64,000 nucleotides of DNA, taken from positions 124,001 through 188,000 of the forward strand of contig OW568893.1 in the NCBI GenBank assembly GCA_938743325.2. The letters run 5' to 3'. Source of the DNA: Pycnococcus provasolii (taxonomy: Eukaryota > Chlorophyta > Pseudoscourfieldiophyceae > Pseudoscourfieldiales > Pycnococcaceae). This document shows, one piece after another, positions 28,763 through 40,464 of the stretch. The position numbers were made by a program, and so were the translations under genes. The stretch's first letter is position 1. Every line of letters starts with the position of its first letter. The notes under the pieces are model-generated. The model was not told where the DNA came from, did not search any database, and saw only the letters and a list, made by a program, of their open reading frames with translations.

Positions 28763-29716
28763 TTAGGAAAGGTACACCTTGTTCATACCACGAAACTCTA
28801 TGCGGCACGTTGGGCATGCCCTGCGAGAGAGAGTGCTCACGCATGACCTGTGGAAGGTATGGCCGCAAGGATCGAGACCTGCGCACTCTTGCGTGTTCAA
28901 CGCATCAAAGCAGATTGGGCATTCGAACTCCTTCGCGCGTTGCCGCTCACGCTCCAACATCTCTTCGAGATGTTCAAGCTCCCTTTTGTGCTCCTCCTCG
29001 CGCTGACGCTTGAGCTTTCGCTCTATCTTCTCGAGCTCCTTTTTGTGCTCCTCCTCGCGTTCCTCCTCGCGCTGACGCTTGTGGTCGCGCTCGATATTCT
29101 CGCGCTCCTCCTTGATCTCTTGCTCAAGCTCTTCGCGCTGCTTCTTGTGCTTACGTTCCATGCACTTGTGCTCCTTCTCGCGTCTCTCCTCGTGGCACCG
29201 CTTCAAGATGTTGTTAACCTCCTCATCACGCCCCAGTTTGAACGCGTGCTCCTTGAGCAGTTCGATCACAAACGTTGATTTGTTGCGCCTTATCGCTATT
29301 TCTAGCGGCGTTTCCTTGAAGCTGCCTCCAACGTCGAGCGCCCCTTCAGGGTACGCGTCAAGAAGAACCTTCGTCACTTCGCCCGTTTTATCATCATACG
29401 CTGCCAAATGTAAGGGCATTTCGTCATATCTCGTGCGCAGCTTCAAAAGAGTTGGGTCAATTTTTATCATTGTGAGTATGACGTCGGCGGGCGCCGGTGG
29501 ACTTTCATCCTCATGCACAATCGCAAGGTGTAAAGGAAAGCCACCATAAGCTAGGAGTGCCAGTCGAGGATTGCGTTCCTTCGCTTCTTGTTGGCCTATC
29601 TCTGTTTTAAGGTGCGCTCTTACGTCGTCCCACGAAGACCGACCAAACCGTGTGTTGCAAATCATGTCGCGTAAATCATTTTTTTTGATGTAAGGCGTTT
29701 TGTCTGAACTAAACAT
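28763..29716 (-). CDS. Ankyrin-repeat, coiled-coil RING-type E3 ligase
   Basis: 317 residues. Residues 50-155 form ankyrin-like repeats (YGGFPLHLAIVHED, DEMPLHLAAYDDKTGEVTKV, ETPLEIAIRRNKSTFVIELL). Residues 165-262 form a highly charged coiled coil of Glu, Lys and Arg with repeated KRQREEE and HKKELE units. The C-terminus is a RING finger: CPICFDALNTQECAGLDPCG, then HTFHRSC and CPTC. The ligand order C-x2-C...C-x-H-x2-H-x2-C...C-x2-C fits the RING-H2 type. The likely role is ubiquitin transfer to a partner bound by the ankyrin repeats; the substrate is unknown. It is divergent from the carboxypeptidase gene at 30216 with a 500-bp shared upstream region. Confidence 0.85.
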   Translation of the reverse strand: MFSSDKTPYIKKNDLRDMICNTRFGRSSWDDVRAHLKTEIGQQEAKERNPRLALLAYGGFPLHLAIVHEDESPPAPADVILTMIKIDPTLLKLRTRYDEMPLHLAAYDDKTGEVTKVLLDAYPEGALDVGGSFKETPLEIAIRRNKSTFVIELLKEHAFKLGRDEEVNNILKRCHEERREKEHKCMERKHKKQREELEQEIKEERENIERDHKRQREEEREEEHKKELEKIERKLKRQREEEHKRELEHLEEMLERERQRAKEFECPICFDALNTQECAGLDPCGHTFHRSCVSTLSRRACPTCRIEFRGMNKVYLS

Positions 29717-30215
29717 CGCTAACTCCCGTCCAAGGTCCGTCAGCGCCTACTCCATCACCAGTCACTGTACGGTTAAGTTAGTACCGTCACTGTCCGGTAC
29801 AGCTGGAGAAAAGATCACGCGTGGTAACAGGTTTTCGGGGTTGGATCGTTTTCGGGGTTGAAAAAAACGCAAAAAAAAAAAAAAAAAACAGAGAGAGCCG
29901 TTGCAAGGAACCATCATATGGGAAGGATACTCGCGGAGCATGCCCATGATTCTCGACCTATGCATGAATGACGACACATGAATGACGACACATGTACACT
30001 CCAACCTTGCGCAGCCTTGAAGAAAGCTTTCTGTCCGGCCTTTCTGGGCGATCCCTGATAAACGGTTCCATACAGGAGGATGGGGCACCAAGAGGGGAAC
30101 TTTTGACGGATCATCCTGGCATCCATCCCAAGGCTTATTAATTAAGGCCATCTTAAGGCCGCGTCCATAAATCTGTTTTCGAAGGGTGTTGCTTGCTTGG
30201 AGTTCACGAATCTGC
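29717..30215. other. Shared upstream region of RING and carboxypeptidase genes
   Basis: A 500-bp divergent intergenic region. It contains an A run of about 20 bp (29870-29889) and a 14-bp direct repeat (ATGAATGACGACAC, twice at 29963-29990). No accepted gene; a minus-strand open frame extending into the carboxypeptidase gene was rejected. Confidence 0.5.
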
Positions 30216-30792
30216 ATGGCGGCCCCACGTCCTTCTCGAGGTGCCTTGGAGGAGGAGCAAGCGTCGGCCGTCGCGTCTTTGATTGAATCGTTTGAGTTGA
30301 GCAGTCCTTCCTTGCCTCCCCCCCGTGCGTCTTCGCCTCCAGGTGACTCGTCGAAAGAGTTCTTCGTATTCACGGCGTCAAACAGAACAGCTTCAGCTTC
30401 AGATGTTACCGGAGGAGGAGGAGGAGATTCATCGTTGAAAGAACCTCCTTCTTTAGACTCGCACTTCATCACGGAAGTACACGTCGCCTCCGGGGTGGAA
30501 AATAAACTTGTCGTCAGCCTCAACTCGTCGAGTCCAAGACAAACAAAACTTACCGTCGAAACGAAACCACAACCACCTCGAAGTCCTAAACAACAACTGG
30601 CGCGCAACGTGCGCGTGCACAGCAGCAGCTCGCCAATCAAAAAGGATAGTAACACGCCGCTTCCTGTTCCTGCTCCTGCTCCCGCCACCAAGCCGGCGCT
30701 AGAGCTCACGCCGCTCCTCCCGGAAAGCCCGAAGCATGACTTCGTGCCAACTCACAGCCTCGTCGACGTCGACACGACAACAACAACAACAA

Positions 30793-30824
<32 letters not shown>

Positions 30825-32777
30825 AAGCTAGAAGCTGGCGACGACGCGCTCAAGTCGCCGAGCATGCAGTTCTCACCGAGCCGAACCAGCCATAAGCTGG
30901 AAACGCACCAACTCGCAAACGCGTCTCCAACCATGGACGATATCAACACTGCGAAGCTCAAACTCCTCGGCGCTGACGAAAAACGGGGCATATGCGATCC
31001 AGAGGCGTGCCAGTCAGCCGTGCCGGTTCGTGCAGGCGTGAGAAAAAGACGCGTCGCCATCGTCGTTGCGCTCATCGTGATGGTTGTCGTGGCAACCGTG
31101 GTGGGCGCCGTGCTCGGCCTGCGTTCAGCGAGTCAGAATCGAAGTGTGACGCCACCGCCACCACCGCCATCCAACTCGCCGTCATTTTCGCCAAACAACG
31201 CTTCACTCGATGCATCTGGTAACGCGAATCTGTCGCCAGCATCGTCGGCAACGTCGACGTCGACGCCAATGACAACGGCAAGCGTCGACACCGCCGCCGC
31301 CACCGCCACCACCACCACCTCCAGCAGCAGCTCTGTGACCACCACCAACAATAACGTCGCTATCACTACCACGACCACTACCAGCACCTCAAATTCCGCC
31401 ACTACCGCAACAACAGCAGCAACAACAACGCCGCCTCCGCCGCCTTCACTACCTCTTCCACTTCTGCCACCCAATCCTCCCCCGCCGCCATCGCCACCTC
31501 CAGCATCGCCACCTGCATCGCCACCTTTGCCCTCGCCGCCGCCACCTCCGCCACCTCCGCCACCTTCGCCGCCTCCGCTGCCATCTCCTCCTCCTCCTCT
31601 CCCGCCACATTCCCCGTCACCTTTCCCGCCGCCATATCCAGCACGAAGCAAGCTTGCGTACATGAGCACGTTCATCGATAACCTGAACGCAAATATTACG
31701 AATTCGTACATGAATTGGGAAACGTTCGAGGCGGAAATACTAGAAGTCGTTCGTACCTCAACAACCTCCAACGGCGGCCTCGTGGATTTCGTGCCCAACT
31801 GGCTCGGAATGGGCAAGGGCGTCGTTGGCGTCAGTGTAGAGAATCGAAAAATATACGCGTTGCGCATCGGAAGTGCAAGTGCACCTTCCGCAGTTTACAT
31901 ACAGGGCGGCATTCACGCGCGCGAATGGCTCAGTCCGGGCGGTGTGCTTGGCCTGCTTCACATGGTGGCACAGCCAACGTTTCGCAACAGCTTTCCTGAG
32001 GTGGCTGAGCATTTCAGCAAGTGTGCATGGTACGTGGTTCCTATGGTAAACCCAGACGGCTACGAGTACAGTCACACCACAAGTCGGATGTGGCGGAAAA
32101 ATCGACGCTCGAACGAGCCTCAAAGCCGGTGCATGGGAGTGGACGTGAATCGCAACTTTGAGACGCACTTTGGCCACCAGTGGAGCAGCGCCGACTATTG
32201 CGACGAAATGTACCGCGGTCCAGCTCCGTTCTCTGAGCCGGAAACTATTGCCGTGCAACGCCTCATGAAGCAGATCCTACCTCGTCACTACGTCGGCGCA
32301 TCGTTGGACTTTCACTCATACGGCCAGCTGATTCTCCGCCAGCCTGGTTGGGTGAAAGGCATTCCGCCGTCGGTGTCTGCCGAGACGCAGTCATACCAGC
32401 AGAAGGTTGGCGAAACAATGTCTCGCGAGATTCTTGCTCTTGGCGGTGCTCAGTACGGCGTACAGAGCGGCCAGGAAATGTACCCCGTTGGTGGGGCTGC
32501 GGACGGTTGGCTTTACACGCAGGTTGAGGGTGACCACCACCTCAGTTATGCGGTGGAGCTGCGTCCTTGCTTCGACTGCAACGTCATCGGCTTTCGGGCG
32601 CCTGCCTCGCTCCTTCCTGTCACCATCTTGGAAATGTTCGTCATGGGCGAGGTACTAGCAGAGCACGCCATTTCCGCGGTTGAGACACAGCCCTCGATTG
32701 CCGAGGCTCTGACTCGTCGGCGTGCACGTCTGCTTTCGTACGAAGACAGCGCGCCTCCGTTCCACGCCTTTGCATGA
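30216..32777 (+). CDS. Membrane-anchored M14 zinc carboxypeptidase
   Basis: About 853 residues from the Met at 30216 (an earlier in-frame Met is at 30186). The first 270 residues are polar and disordered. A single anchor RVAIVVALIVMVVVATVVGA follows (about 280-300). A Thr/Ser then Pro-rich stalk of over 150 residues comes next, and finally the M14 catalytic domain. Zinc ligands: H and E in GGIHAREW (about 565) and H in LDFHSYGQ. Also present are VVPMVNPDGYEYS, the substrate-binding VDVNRNF and the catalytic Glu in YAVELRPC (about 777). As a type II protein the protease should face the lumen or the outside and trim C-terminal residues. The polyproline stalk resembles algal wall-protein linkers. 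It may mature wall or secreted peptides (inference). Confidence 0.9.
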
Positions 32778-34039
32778 GCCTCAGAGTTGAGTTGGACGTG
32801 ATCAGCTGATTATTAATTTTACTACGATACCTCGTCCTTAGTCTATCTAGTTGTAGTAAGATAGTGTAGAGTACGTCTTTCAGCACCCTTTACAACATTT
32901 TTTTCCCCTCATCCCATTCGAAGTGGTCAAATATTTCTTTCTGTGCAACACGCACACTTGTTGAGTCCTTGGGTCACACTCTCCCCTCAATTATCAGGGT
33001 GTTCACGAGTCACGGACTTCCCCGTGGGTGGTCAAGGCCTTAACCCTAGCCCTAACCCTAACCCTGACCTCCCTCTTTGGGCCCCTTACTTCATATTTCA
33101 TGAAGGTTTACAGTACAGTATGCAAAGTGCGTCGCGGGCCGCGGGTTTCCCTTTGATTTCCCACCCAAGAAACAGCGTGTGTTTTACCCGTTCGCCAGGT
33201 TTCCAAATTTTAACTGAGCTGTGGAAGACGTCTGTACTCTGTGGAGGGAGGGAATGAGGGAGTGCAGGAGTGACGAGTGAATGCAGAGACCGGGTCCCAG
33301 AGACTACTGTGCTCAGTCTCTGTGCAAGTAAGTGTGCAGACCTACATAGACTATCACCTAGGGTACAGGAGTACAGGTCCTGTCTGACTGCGTGTCTCCA
33401 CTCTCCAGGAAGTGTCTGAGTGTCGGCCTGCAACGGACGGGTCCCCCCCCCTGTCAAGTCTACCCGTAGACGCTCCCAACTCCAACTCCAAAGAAAAAGA
33501 AACCCTCCAAAAACCAATAAAAGTTAGGGCACGTCTGGGATCCCGGACCCGTGCACCAATATGTTCAGTCCCACCTATTATGTTGGACCAAATAAATCCA
33601 AGTGCATATACAAGTCCATGCAATAGGTCCCACCTTACATGTTGGACCAAATGGAGCAAACCACAAAAGAAAGTCCATGCCATAGGTCCACCTATTATGT
33701 TGGACCAAATAAATCCAAGTGCATATACAAGTCCATGCAATAGGTCCAGTGAAGTCCCACCTATTATGTTGGACCAAATAAATCCAAGTGCCTATACAAG
33801 TCCATGCCATAGGTCCACTGGAGGATCCCAGGCACCAGGGGGAGGGGTAAGCCGCGGGTTTTCAAGAAAGAATGCCCTGGGACTTTTCCTCCTCCTCCTG
33901 CGCTCCGAGTGCTCCGGCGCCGGTTTCAGTTCCGAAGTGTTCTCGGCTTTCTCGCGCAATAGCGTCTTAGCGTCTTGGGCTTGCTTGCGTGTGCTGTGTG
34001 CTCGTGCTGTGTGCTTGCGTGTGCTCTTTCCTAAGAGCA
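32778..34039. other. 1.26-kb intergenic region with repeats
   Basis: No accepted gene. It contains a telomere-like run (33038-33067, TTAACCCTAG then CCTAACCC), a tandem repeat (33570-33822) and two GGATCC cores (33538 and 33823). A plus-strand open frame of 281 codons is produced by the repeats and was rejected. The last 200 bp should be the promoter and leader of the coiled-coil gene. Confidence 0.5.
33570..33822. repeat. About 60-bp tandem repeat, four copies
   Basis: Four units of about 60 bp, each with CACCTATTATGTTGGACCAA and AGTCCATGCAATAGGTCC or a variant. The second copy diverges in its middle (TGGAGCAAACCACAAAAG). The GGACC and GGTCC pair within each unit is self-complementary. Confidence 0.85.
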
Positions 34040-37000
34040 ATGGGAAACGGGTCGTCTTCAGCGGCGTCAGCGGCTTCTGGTGCGGCGGCTTCAGCGACTT
34101 CAGGTGCGGCGGGTTCAGCGGGTTCAGGTGCAGCGGCCGCAGTCACGCAGCAAGTGGTACGTTCAAGAAGGGGGACATCTCTCTCTCCCTCTCTCTCTGG
34201 AGTCAGAGAGAGAGGGTGTGTGAGAACTCATTCTCGTGGAATCTTCGTTCCACGTAGGCAGCGCCATCACGAAGAGACGTCTTGACGCTAACTTACTCAC
34301 ACTTGCACACACACACACACACAAACACACAATAACACCTTCTCGCGACACGGCCAAACAGGCCGTCAAGCCAGGAGGAGGCGGAGGAGCGGCACCGCAG
34401 CAAGCACCGAACCAGAGAAAGTGGACGAGGCGGCAAAAGAAGGAAGTTGTACCCGCAGATGGCGCATACGAAGATGAGGTCGCACCTCCGCCGGCTGTGC
34501 ACATAACGCCACGGTCGTCGACGCCAACGGGCGAAATTCGGCCACCTTCAGCCGAACCTAGCTTTTCGAGCATGCTTCCGCCTCCACCAGCCATTACGCC
34601 TGCTCTACCCGTCCGAGGGGATGTGCTCGCGCCGCCGCCTGGGCCACTGGCGCCTGTCGTCTTGCGGCCAGGAAGCCGCGCCGGAAGCGAACTGACGGCG
34701 TCTGTTAAGACGGCGACCGACAACGACTCAAGACTAAGTGTCGAGCACCAACTTGCAAGGCAGAGCGCGTCGGCAATCGTCGCTACTGGGGAAGCGACAG
34801 TTGTCGTCACTCGCGCGAGAGGCCTTCACGAAGAGCTGCACGCCATTCAGCCGACGCTCATGTCGGCAGCCTCGCGCCGTGCGGCACTCACGCTTGAGAA
34901 TACAATCATGCAGGTGCTTCGTCTAGAGGGCGAAGAGGCTGTGCGAAGACAGGACGAGGCGAAGATTGCCGCCGAGCGCGCCGCGGAGGCGGGAATCGCC
35001 CAAACTGAGCGCAGGGCTAAGCGCGAAGAAGCCGAGGCACGCGAAGCGCAGAAGCTCGAGGTGGCACTCAAGCGCGCAAACAACTTGCACGCATCCGAGG
35101 TCAAGCGTATCGATACAGAGATGGAAGCTCTTGCCGAGCGCACCGCGGCGGAGGAAGCTCGCATGGAAGCGGCCAAAAAGAAGCTCAGAGAGAGGTGCGA
35201 TACAGAAAAAGCTCGGCTAGAGCGGTTGGCCACAGACAAGCTTGACGACGAGCACTCGAGCCTGGGCGCGGCTTCGCAGGAGCGCCGGAATGCCCTCGAG
35301 GCGGCGAAGCGCAAGCAGCGCGAAAATTCGATGGCTGAGGAGGAGGCGCTGCAAATGCGCGAGGCTGAGGCGCATACTCTGGTGGAGTCCGCACTCACGC
35401 TTGCCGAACGCGCATCAGCCGAGGCGCTCAGCTGCGTCGAGGAGGCGGAGGCTGCTGAGATGCGAGCATCACGTACTCGCGATTCCGCGGCGGAATCACG
35501 TGCCATGGTGCGCACGGAAGAGGAGAGAGTGCGCCTACTCGAGGCAGAAATGCGACTCGAGGAAGAGGAGGCGTCGAAGGCTGGACACCAGCTTCAGGAA
35601 AGACTTCAAACGAGCGAATCAGAGCACAAGCAGAGGCTCGAGGACGATTGCCGTCCAGCAAGACAATCGTTGGCACAGTTTGAAGCGGAGAAGCAAGCGC
35701 GTGGCCAGTCGCTGGCGCGCCGAACAGACGAAGAGCAGGGAACGGCACGCCTTGAGATTGCACGCATTGAGGAAGAGGTTGACGAGCTAAAAGAAACAGC
35801 AGACACGTACGCCAGCAAGCTGGCATCTATCGTGACAGAGAATGGCAAGCAGGTTGATAAGATGATGAAAGAGGAGGAGGAGAGCAGCACGCGCCTGGCC
35901 AAGGCTGCTGAGGAGAGTGCGGAAGCGACGGCAGCTTTGATGGAACGTCATTCCAAGGAAGAGGAGAACATGGCACTCGATCGGAGTCGACAGCGCGCGG
36001 AGTGGGAGAATTCTGCACAGGCTGTGGAGAATGAAGTGCGTTCCGCCCTAGAGCGCTTGGATTCCATGGAAACAGAACGTCGTGAGGAGGAGGATGAGCT
36101 TGCGAGTTACCGCGATGAAGCTCGCGAGGAGCTAACACGCCTCGACGGGGAGGCGCAAGTCGCTTTCGAAAGCATTCGTGACGCACTTCTGCGTGAGCGT
36201 GACCTCTTCCTGGATGAGCACCGGCAACGCCGTTCGGAGCTCGACCTTGCCATATCAGAGGAACGCCAGGCGCTACTACACGAGTGCGCAGAACGCGAGC
36301 GTGGCGTTTCTACGGCGATGGACGACGTTGATGAAAAGCGTGCAGTTCTGAAGGATTTGCAGAACCAGCAGGCGGACAGAACAGCCGCTATGGAACGTAA
36401 GGTCCAGGAAGCGCGCAGTGTCGTCGAAGAGCGAACGAAGATACTCTCGGCGGCAAAAGATGCAAAGGTTGCCGACGACGTGGAGCTCGAGAAGGCAACC
36501 GAAGGACTTGAGAAACATTTTGCGCAGTATCGCGAGGCAGCGCTCACGGAGCTTCAGGCTGAGCAAGCGAAGCGCAAGGCGGAGCTGACTACGGCGATGG
36601 GCACATTCGAGACAGACGCTAGGCAACTTGAAGAGGACGTGGAGGCGAGCTATGCAACACTCTCCGGAGCAAAGCATGCCGCAAGGCAGGCAGAGGCAGA
36701 TCTCCAGTCGCAGAAGCAGGCTTTCGGCAGCGAACATCATCAGCGGTCGCTAGCATTCGAGGAGGAAAGGCGCGCCATTGAGCGCGAGGAGACGGCTTTC
36801 AATTATCGCATCGCGGAGATGGAGACGGCGAGTCAGGAAGCACTTCGACGTGAGGCTGAGCGCCTGAGCCGCGTGGCGGAGGAGCGAAGCGCACGCGCCA
36901 CGCGTTTGAGGAGCCAGATGCAGACATCTTCAACGAAGCGCGCTCAGGAGGAGGCGAACTGTGCCGCACGTCTTGCTGAGCTCGAAAAGCAGATCGCAGA

Positions 37001-40000
37001 GCTCGGCACGTCTATGGCTGAAGCTGTTAACGTCCACATGAGCCAACGCAGGCAGGACGAGTCTGACTGGACTGCACGTGCCTCTGCTCTAGAGGCAACG
37101 CTGCAGCGCATCGACCGCATGGGCAGCGCCGCGAACGCATCGTCGGACTTCATTCCAGGCACCAATCTCGGGCCTGAGAGCTCGGTGACATCGCTCTCCT
37201 CGCACATGAGCCACGCGATGTCGATTGCTTCATCCGCCGGGGTGTCCAGTCAAGGAACAGACGGCATTGGCGCGCTTGTGCTTCGCGCAGGTAGCCTGTC
37301 GTTCTCCGCGGCGACGGTTGGATTCGACCTAAACAACCCAGTAGCTCTGCTACAGGCGGAGAAGGAGCGTCTGATTGCGGAACGGCGGCGTCGCGAGGAG
37401 GCGGCGGCTCATGACGAGCAGCGACTGCAGCGCGAGGAGGCGAGCGCGCATGCGGAGCTGTCTGCGAGGAAAGAAATTCTTAAGAATATGAAGGAGCGCG
37501 AGGAGGCGAAGCTTGCAGTAGAGCGGGAGAACAAGACGTCATCTCTCGCGAAGCGTCGCGAGGACCTCGATGCGCGCATATCCGAGGCAAAGGAAAAGGA
37601 CACGGCGGCTGAGACTCGATTCGAGACAATGTTGACGGATGCGAGTGAGCTGTGTACGCGACTTGAGCTTGCGAGTGCGAGCGCGGATGCTGTCTTCGCC
37701 ACGTACCGCCAGCGCCTTTCTGAGCGAAGCTCCGAGCTCAAGGTGGCGGCGGAGACGCTCGACAAGGACATGGCTGATGTGCAGAAGACGGCAGATGCAA
37801 AGGCTCGCGCGAAGGTGGATGCTGAACGCGATGCTATCTCGCTCACATTTGCCGATCGCCCTTCGTTTGCTGCTTTCCTATCCGCGGAGAAGCTCTTCAA
37901 TGCTGCTCAGGAGGCACTAGACGGCCTAACAGCTGACGCCGAGGCTCTTGCCGCGACGCACGCCGACGCGGTGGCCGCCGTCCAGGACGATGTTGATTCC
38001 GCTGCACGCACGCATGACGGAAAGCAGACAAGCGTGGAGAGTTTGAACGAGAGCAAGCGCCGTCGCCAGGAGGCTAGCGAGAAGGAGCGTCAGGATGCTC
38101 TCGATCTTTCTCAGGCTGATTTCATCAAGCGCGTGGAGAAGGGACTGAAAGATGCCGAGGCTGACCTGGAGGCGCATCGGGGCATGCATGGCGAGGATAC
38201 TGCCATTGGAGCGGAGAGCGCGGCGGCAAGAAGAAAATACCAAGAGATCGTGTCGGATCTCGAGGCGATGACCCGTCGACACGACGAGGCGCGCATCGAG
38301 GCTGCGAATATTCGTGCAGCGCAGCTAGAGGCGCTGTCGCGTGCTCGTGATGCCCTGGCGACGCGCTTGCAGGAGCAGGTGGACACTGGCAAGACGGTGG
38401 TGGAGTCGCGGCGTATCGAGTTGGGAGAAAGCAAGCGTCCATTGCAAGATATGGAGATGGTGCATCAGGAGCTCAAGAAGACCTTGAATGATAAACGAGC
38501 AGAGCTTGCAGCGAAGGAGTCCGCAGCACGCTCCGAACTGGAGTCGGCGACAGCACGGCTCTCCGCAGCGCGCGACAGGCTTGCAGGTCAACGGCGTCGC
38601 AAGACGGAGGAAGTGTCGGAAAATGCAAAGAAGCGCGAGCTTGCGAATGCGGAGTACGACGTGCGCGGCGCGGAACATGAGGAAAAGATACGCGAATTAA
38701 CGGACAAGTGCCGGCTTGGCATTGAGGCAGATCGATTGGCGCTTGAGCGCGCCTTTGTTGACGACAAGGAGCGACGTGATGCGGCGGCGAGGCGGCGGCG
38801 AGAAGCGTTGGCAGCGGCACGCCACAGTGTGGAGGAGGCTTCCATCAAGATGAAGCAGATGGATGAGTTGAGCCTGCAGGCTACGGAGGAGGCGCGAGAA
38901 CGCCGCGAAATAGCCTCGGAGGCGCTGAAGAGTGCGGAGGATGCGAAGGGTGAGCACAAGCGCGTCGAGGTGGAGGAACGCCGCTGCAAGTCGATTTGCG
39001 ACATTGAGAGGAGACGATTGAAGCGCGAGGTCGAGCAGCTGGAGCACGAGTACGAGCTCGAGATGAATGGCTTGGACCTTGGCTTGAAGCAGGAGAGGGA
39101 GATGCGTGAGTCGGATGCCGCGGCTGGACTGGAGGCGAGTTTGCTCGAGCTCGAGAAGGCGCTTGAGGGTGGTCTGGAGGAGGTGGAGAAGGAGCGCAAC
39201 ATTCACAGGCGCGACATGAAGGATGAGCAGCGCGAGCTGGAACAGCGGCGTGCACGCGTGAATGAGGAGCTCGCACAGGCGATTGCGCAGCTAAACGAGG
39301 CGAAGGATGCCCACATGGCAAGCTTGGACTCTGAGCTCGATAGGCTCGACAATGCAGCGCGGGCAGAACTTGCCGCCGCAGGAGCAGCCGCAGCTCGTCA
39401 CGCGGATGCATTTAGCCGAGAGCTTGGTGATCTCTCACGGCGCATGGAGCATTCCCGAGAGGCGCTCGAGGAGTGTGTGCGCAACGACGAGCTGGAGGAG
39501 GAGCGCAAGGAAGAGCAGAGACGCCAGAGTGAGTTCCTGAGGATGCGCGAGAAGGTTGAGCGTGAGGAGCGCGAGATCCAACGTCGTGAGGAAGAGCGCC
39601 GCGAGGCGAAAAAGCGCCTCGAGGAGGAGCAGCGTGCAGCAAATGCCAAAATGGAGGAGCTCGCGCGCACTCTGGAAGAAGAGAGACGCGCGGCGGCGCG
39701 CCGTGCGGAAGAGCAGAAGAGGGCGGAGCAGGCTGTGGTGCAGGAACGCGAGGAGAAGGAGGAACGCATCCGCGAATTGCGCGCACGCATGGAGATGGCC
39801 GAGAGGGAGGATGCGACGCGCAGGATGGCAGTGACGAGAAGGCTCAACGATCCATCGAAGCGTCTCAGATTAGGAGGCGTCTCCGTGGCTGCGCATTCCG
39901 AAAGCATCCCTGCGGCTGCTGCGCCGATCATGGAGCTTCCGAGCCCAGAGAACTCGTCGGTGTTCATATCGGAGGATGCTGGCGCTGGCCCGAACGGAGC

Positions 40001-40397
40001 TCCTCCGCGGGTGCGCGATGTGACATACGGCGCGTGGGAGAACTCTGCCTCTCCAGGAAAGGAAAATGATGGCCAACAACAGGACGCCGCGTTGCACTCA
40101 TCGCCGTCTCCTGCCAAGGAGTCGCAGCCTGTCGTTGCAGGCGAGCGGCTCGTGCCGAGTGAGCCGGCAACAACATCAGAGGCGGACTCGTCAATTAACT
40201 CCGCGAACAGAAAGGAACATCTGATCAAGCAGATGGAACACGAGGCTTCTCTGTTTGCGAAGGAGAAGGCGGCCATGGCATCTGAAATGGCACGTCTAGA
40301 GGCTGAGCTTGCATCGCTCGATGATGATCACGGTGGCAGTGGTGGTGGTGTATTACCACCCGCCGCCGCCGGTGCGATTACTACTGCCACAACGTAA
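34040..40397 (+). CDS. Giant coiled-coil protein, possibly N-myristoylated
   Basis: About 2050 residues, mostly uninterrupted alpha-helical coiled coil rich in Glu, Ala, Arg and Lys (from about residue 170 to 1900), with one non-helical island near 37100-37330. The last 170 residues are Pro/Ser-rich, then EHLIKQMEHEASLFAKEKAA. No specific family is recognised. Start: the long frame alone begins at 34236, but that N-terminus would translate a CA microsatellite. A better model has exon 1 at 34040-34156 (MGNGSSSAASAASGAAASAT...), an intron 34157-34361 with donor GTACGT and acceptor AACAG, and exon 2 from 34362 in frame. MGNGSS fits the N-myristoylation consensus, which would tether a long rod to a membrane. 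The intron is inferred; the acceptor tract is weak. Confidence 0.8.
34157..34361 (+). other. Probable intron of the coiled-coil gene
   Basis: GT-AG, 205 bp, phase 0. It contains a CT-rich stretch and a (CA)n microsatellite (34305-34324). Removing it joins an MGNGSSSA start to the Gly-rich region before the coiled coil. An RNA read would settle this. Confidence 0.5.
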
Positions 40398-40464
40398 TAC
40401 ATTATATTTTTTTTCTCGATAACTCTAATTTTACAACTTTACAACTATACAACTTTCCATCGCA

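Noticed and set aside
29762-30709. 315-codon minus-strand frame
   Set aside because: It overlaps the well-supported N-terminal part of the M14 carboxypeptidase and has no recognisable features.
33412-34257. 281-codon plus-strand frame
   Set aside because: Most of it translates the 60-bp tandem repeat; its end coincides with the probable first exon of the coiled-coil gene in another frame.
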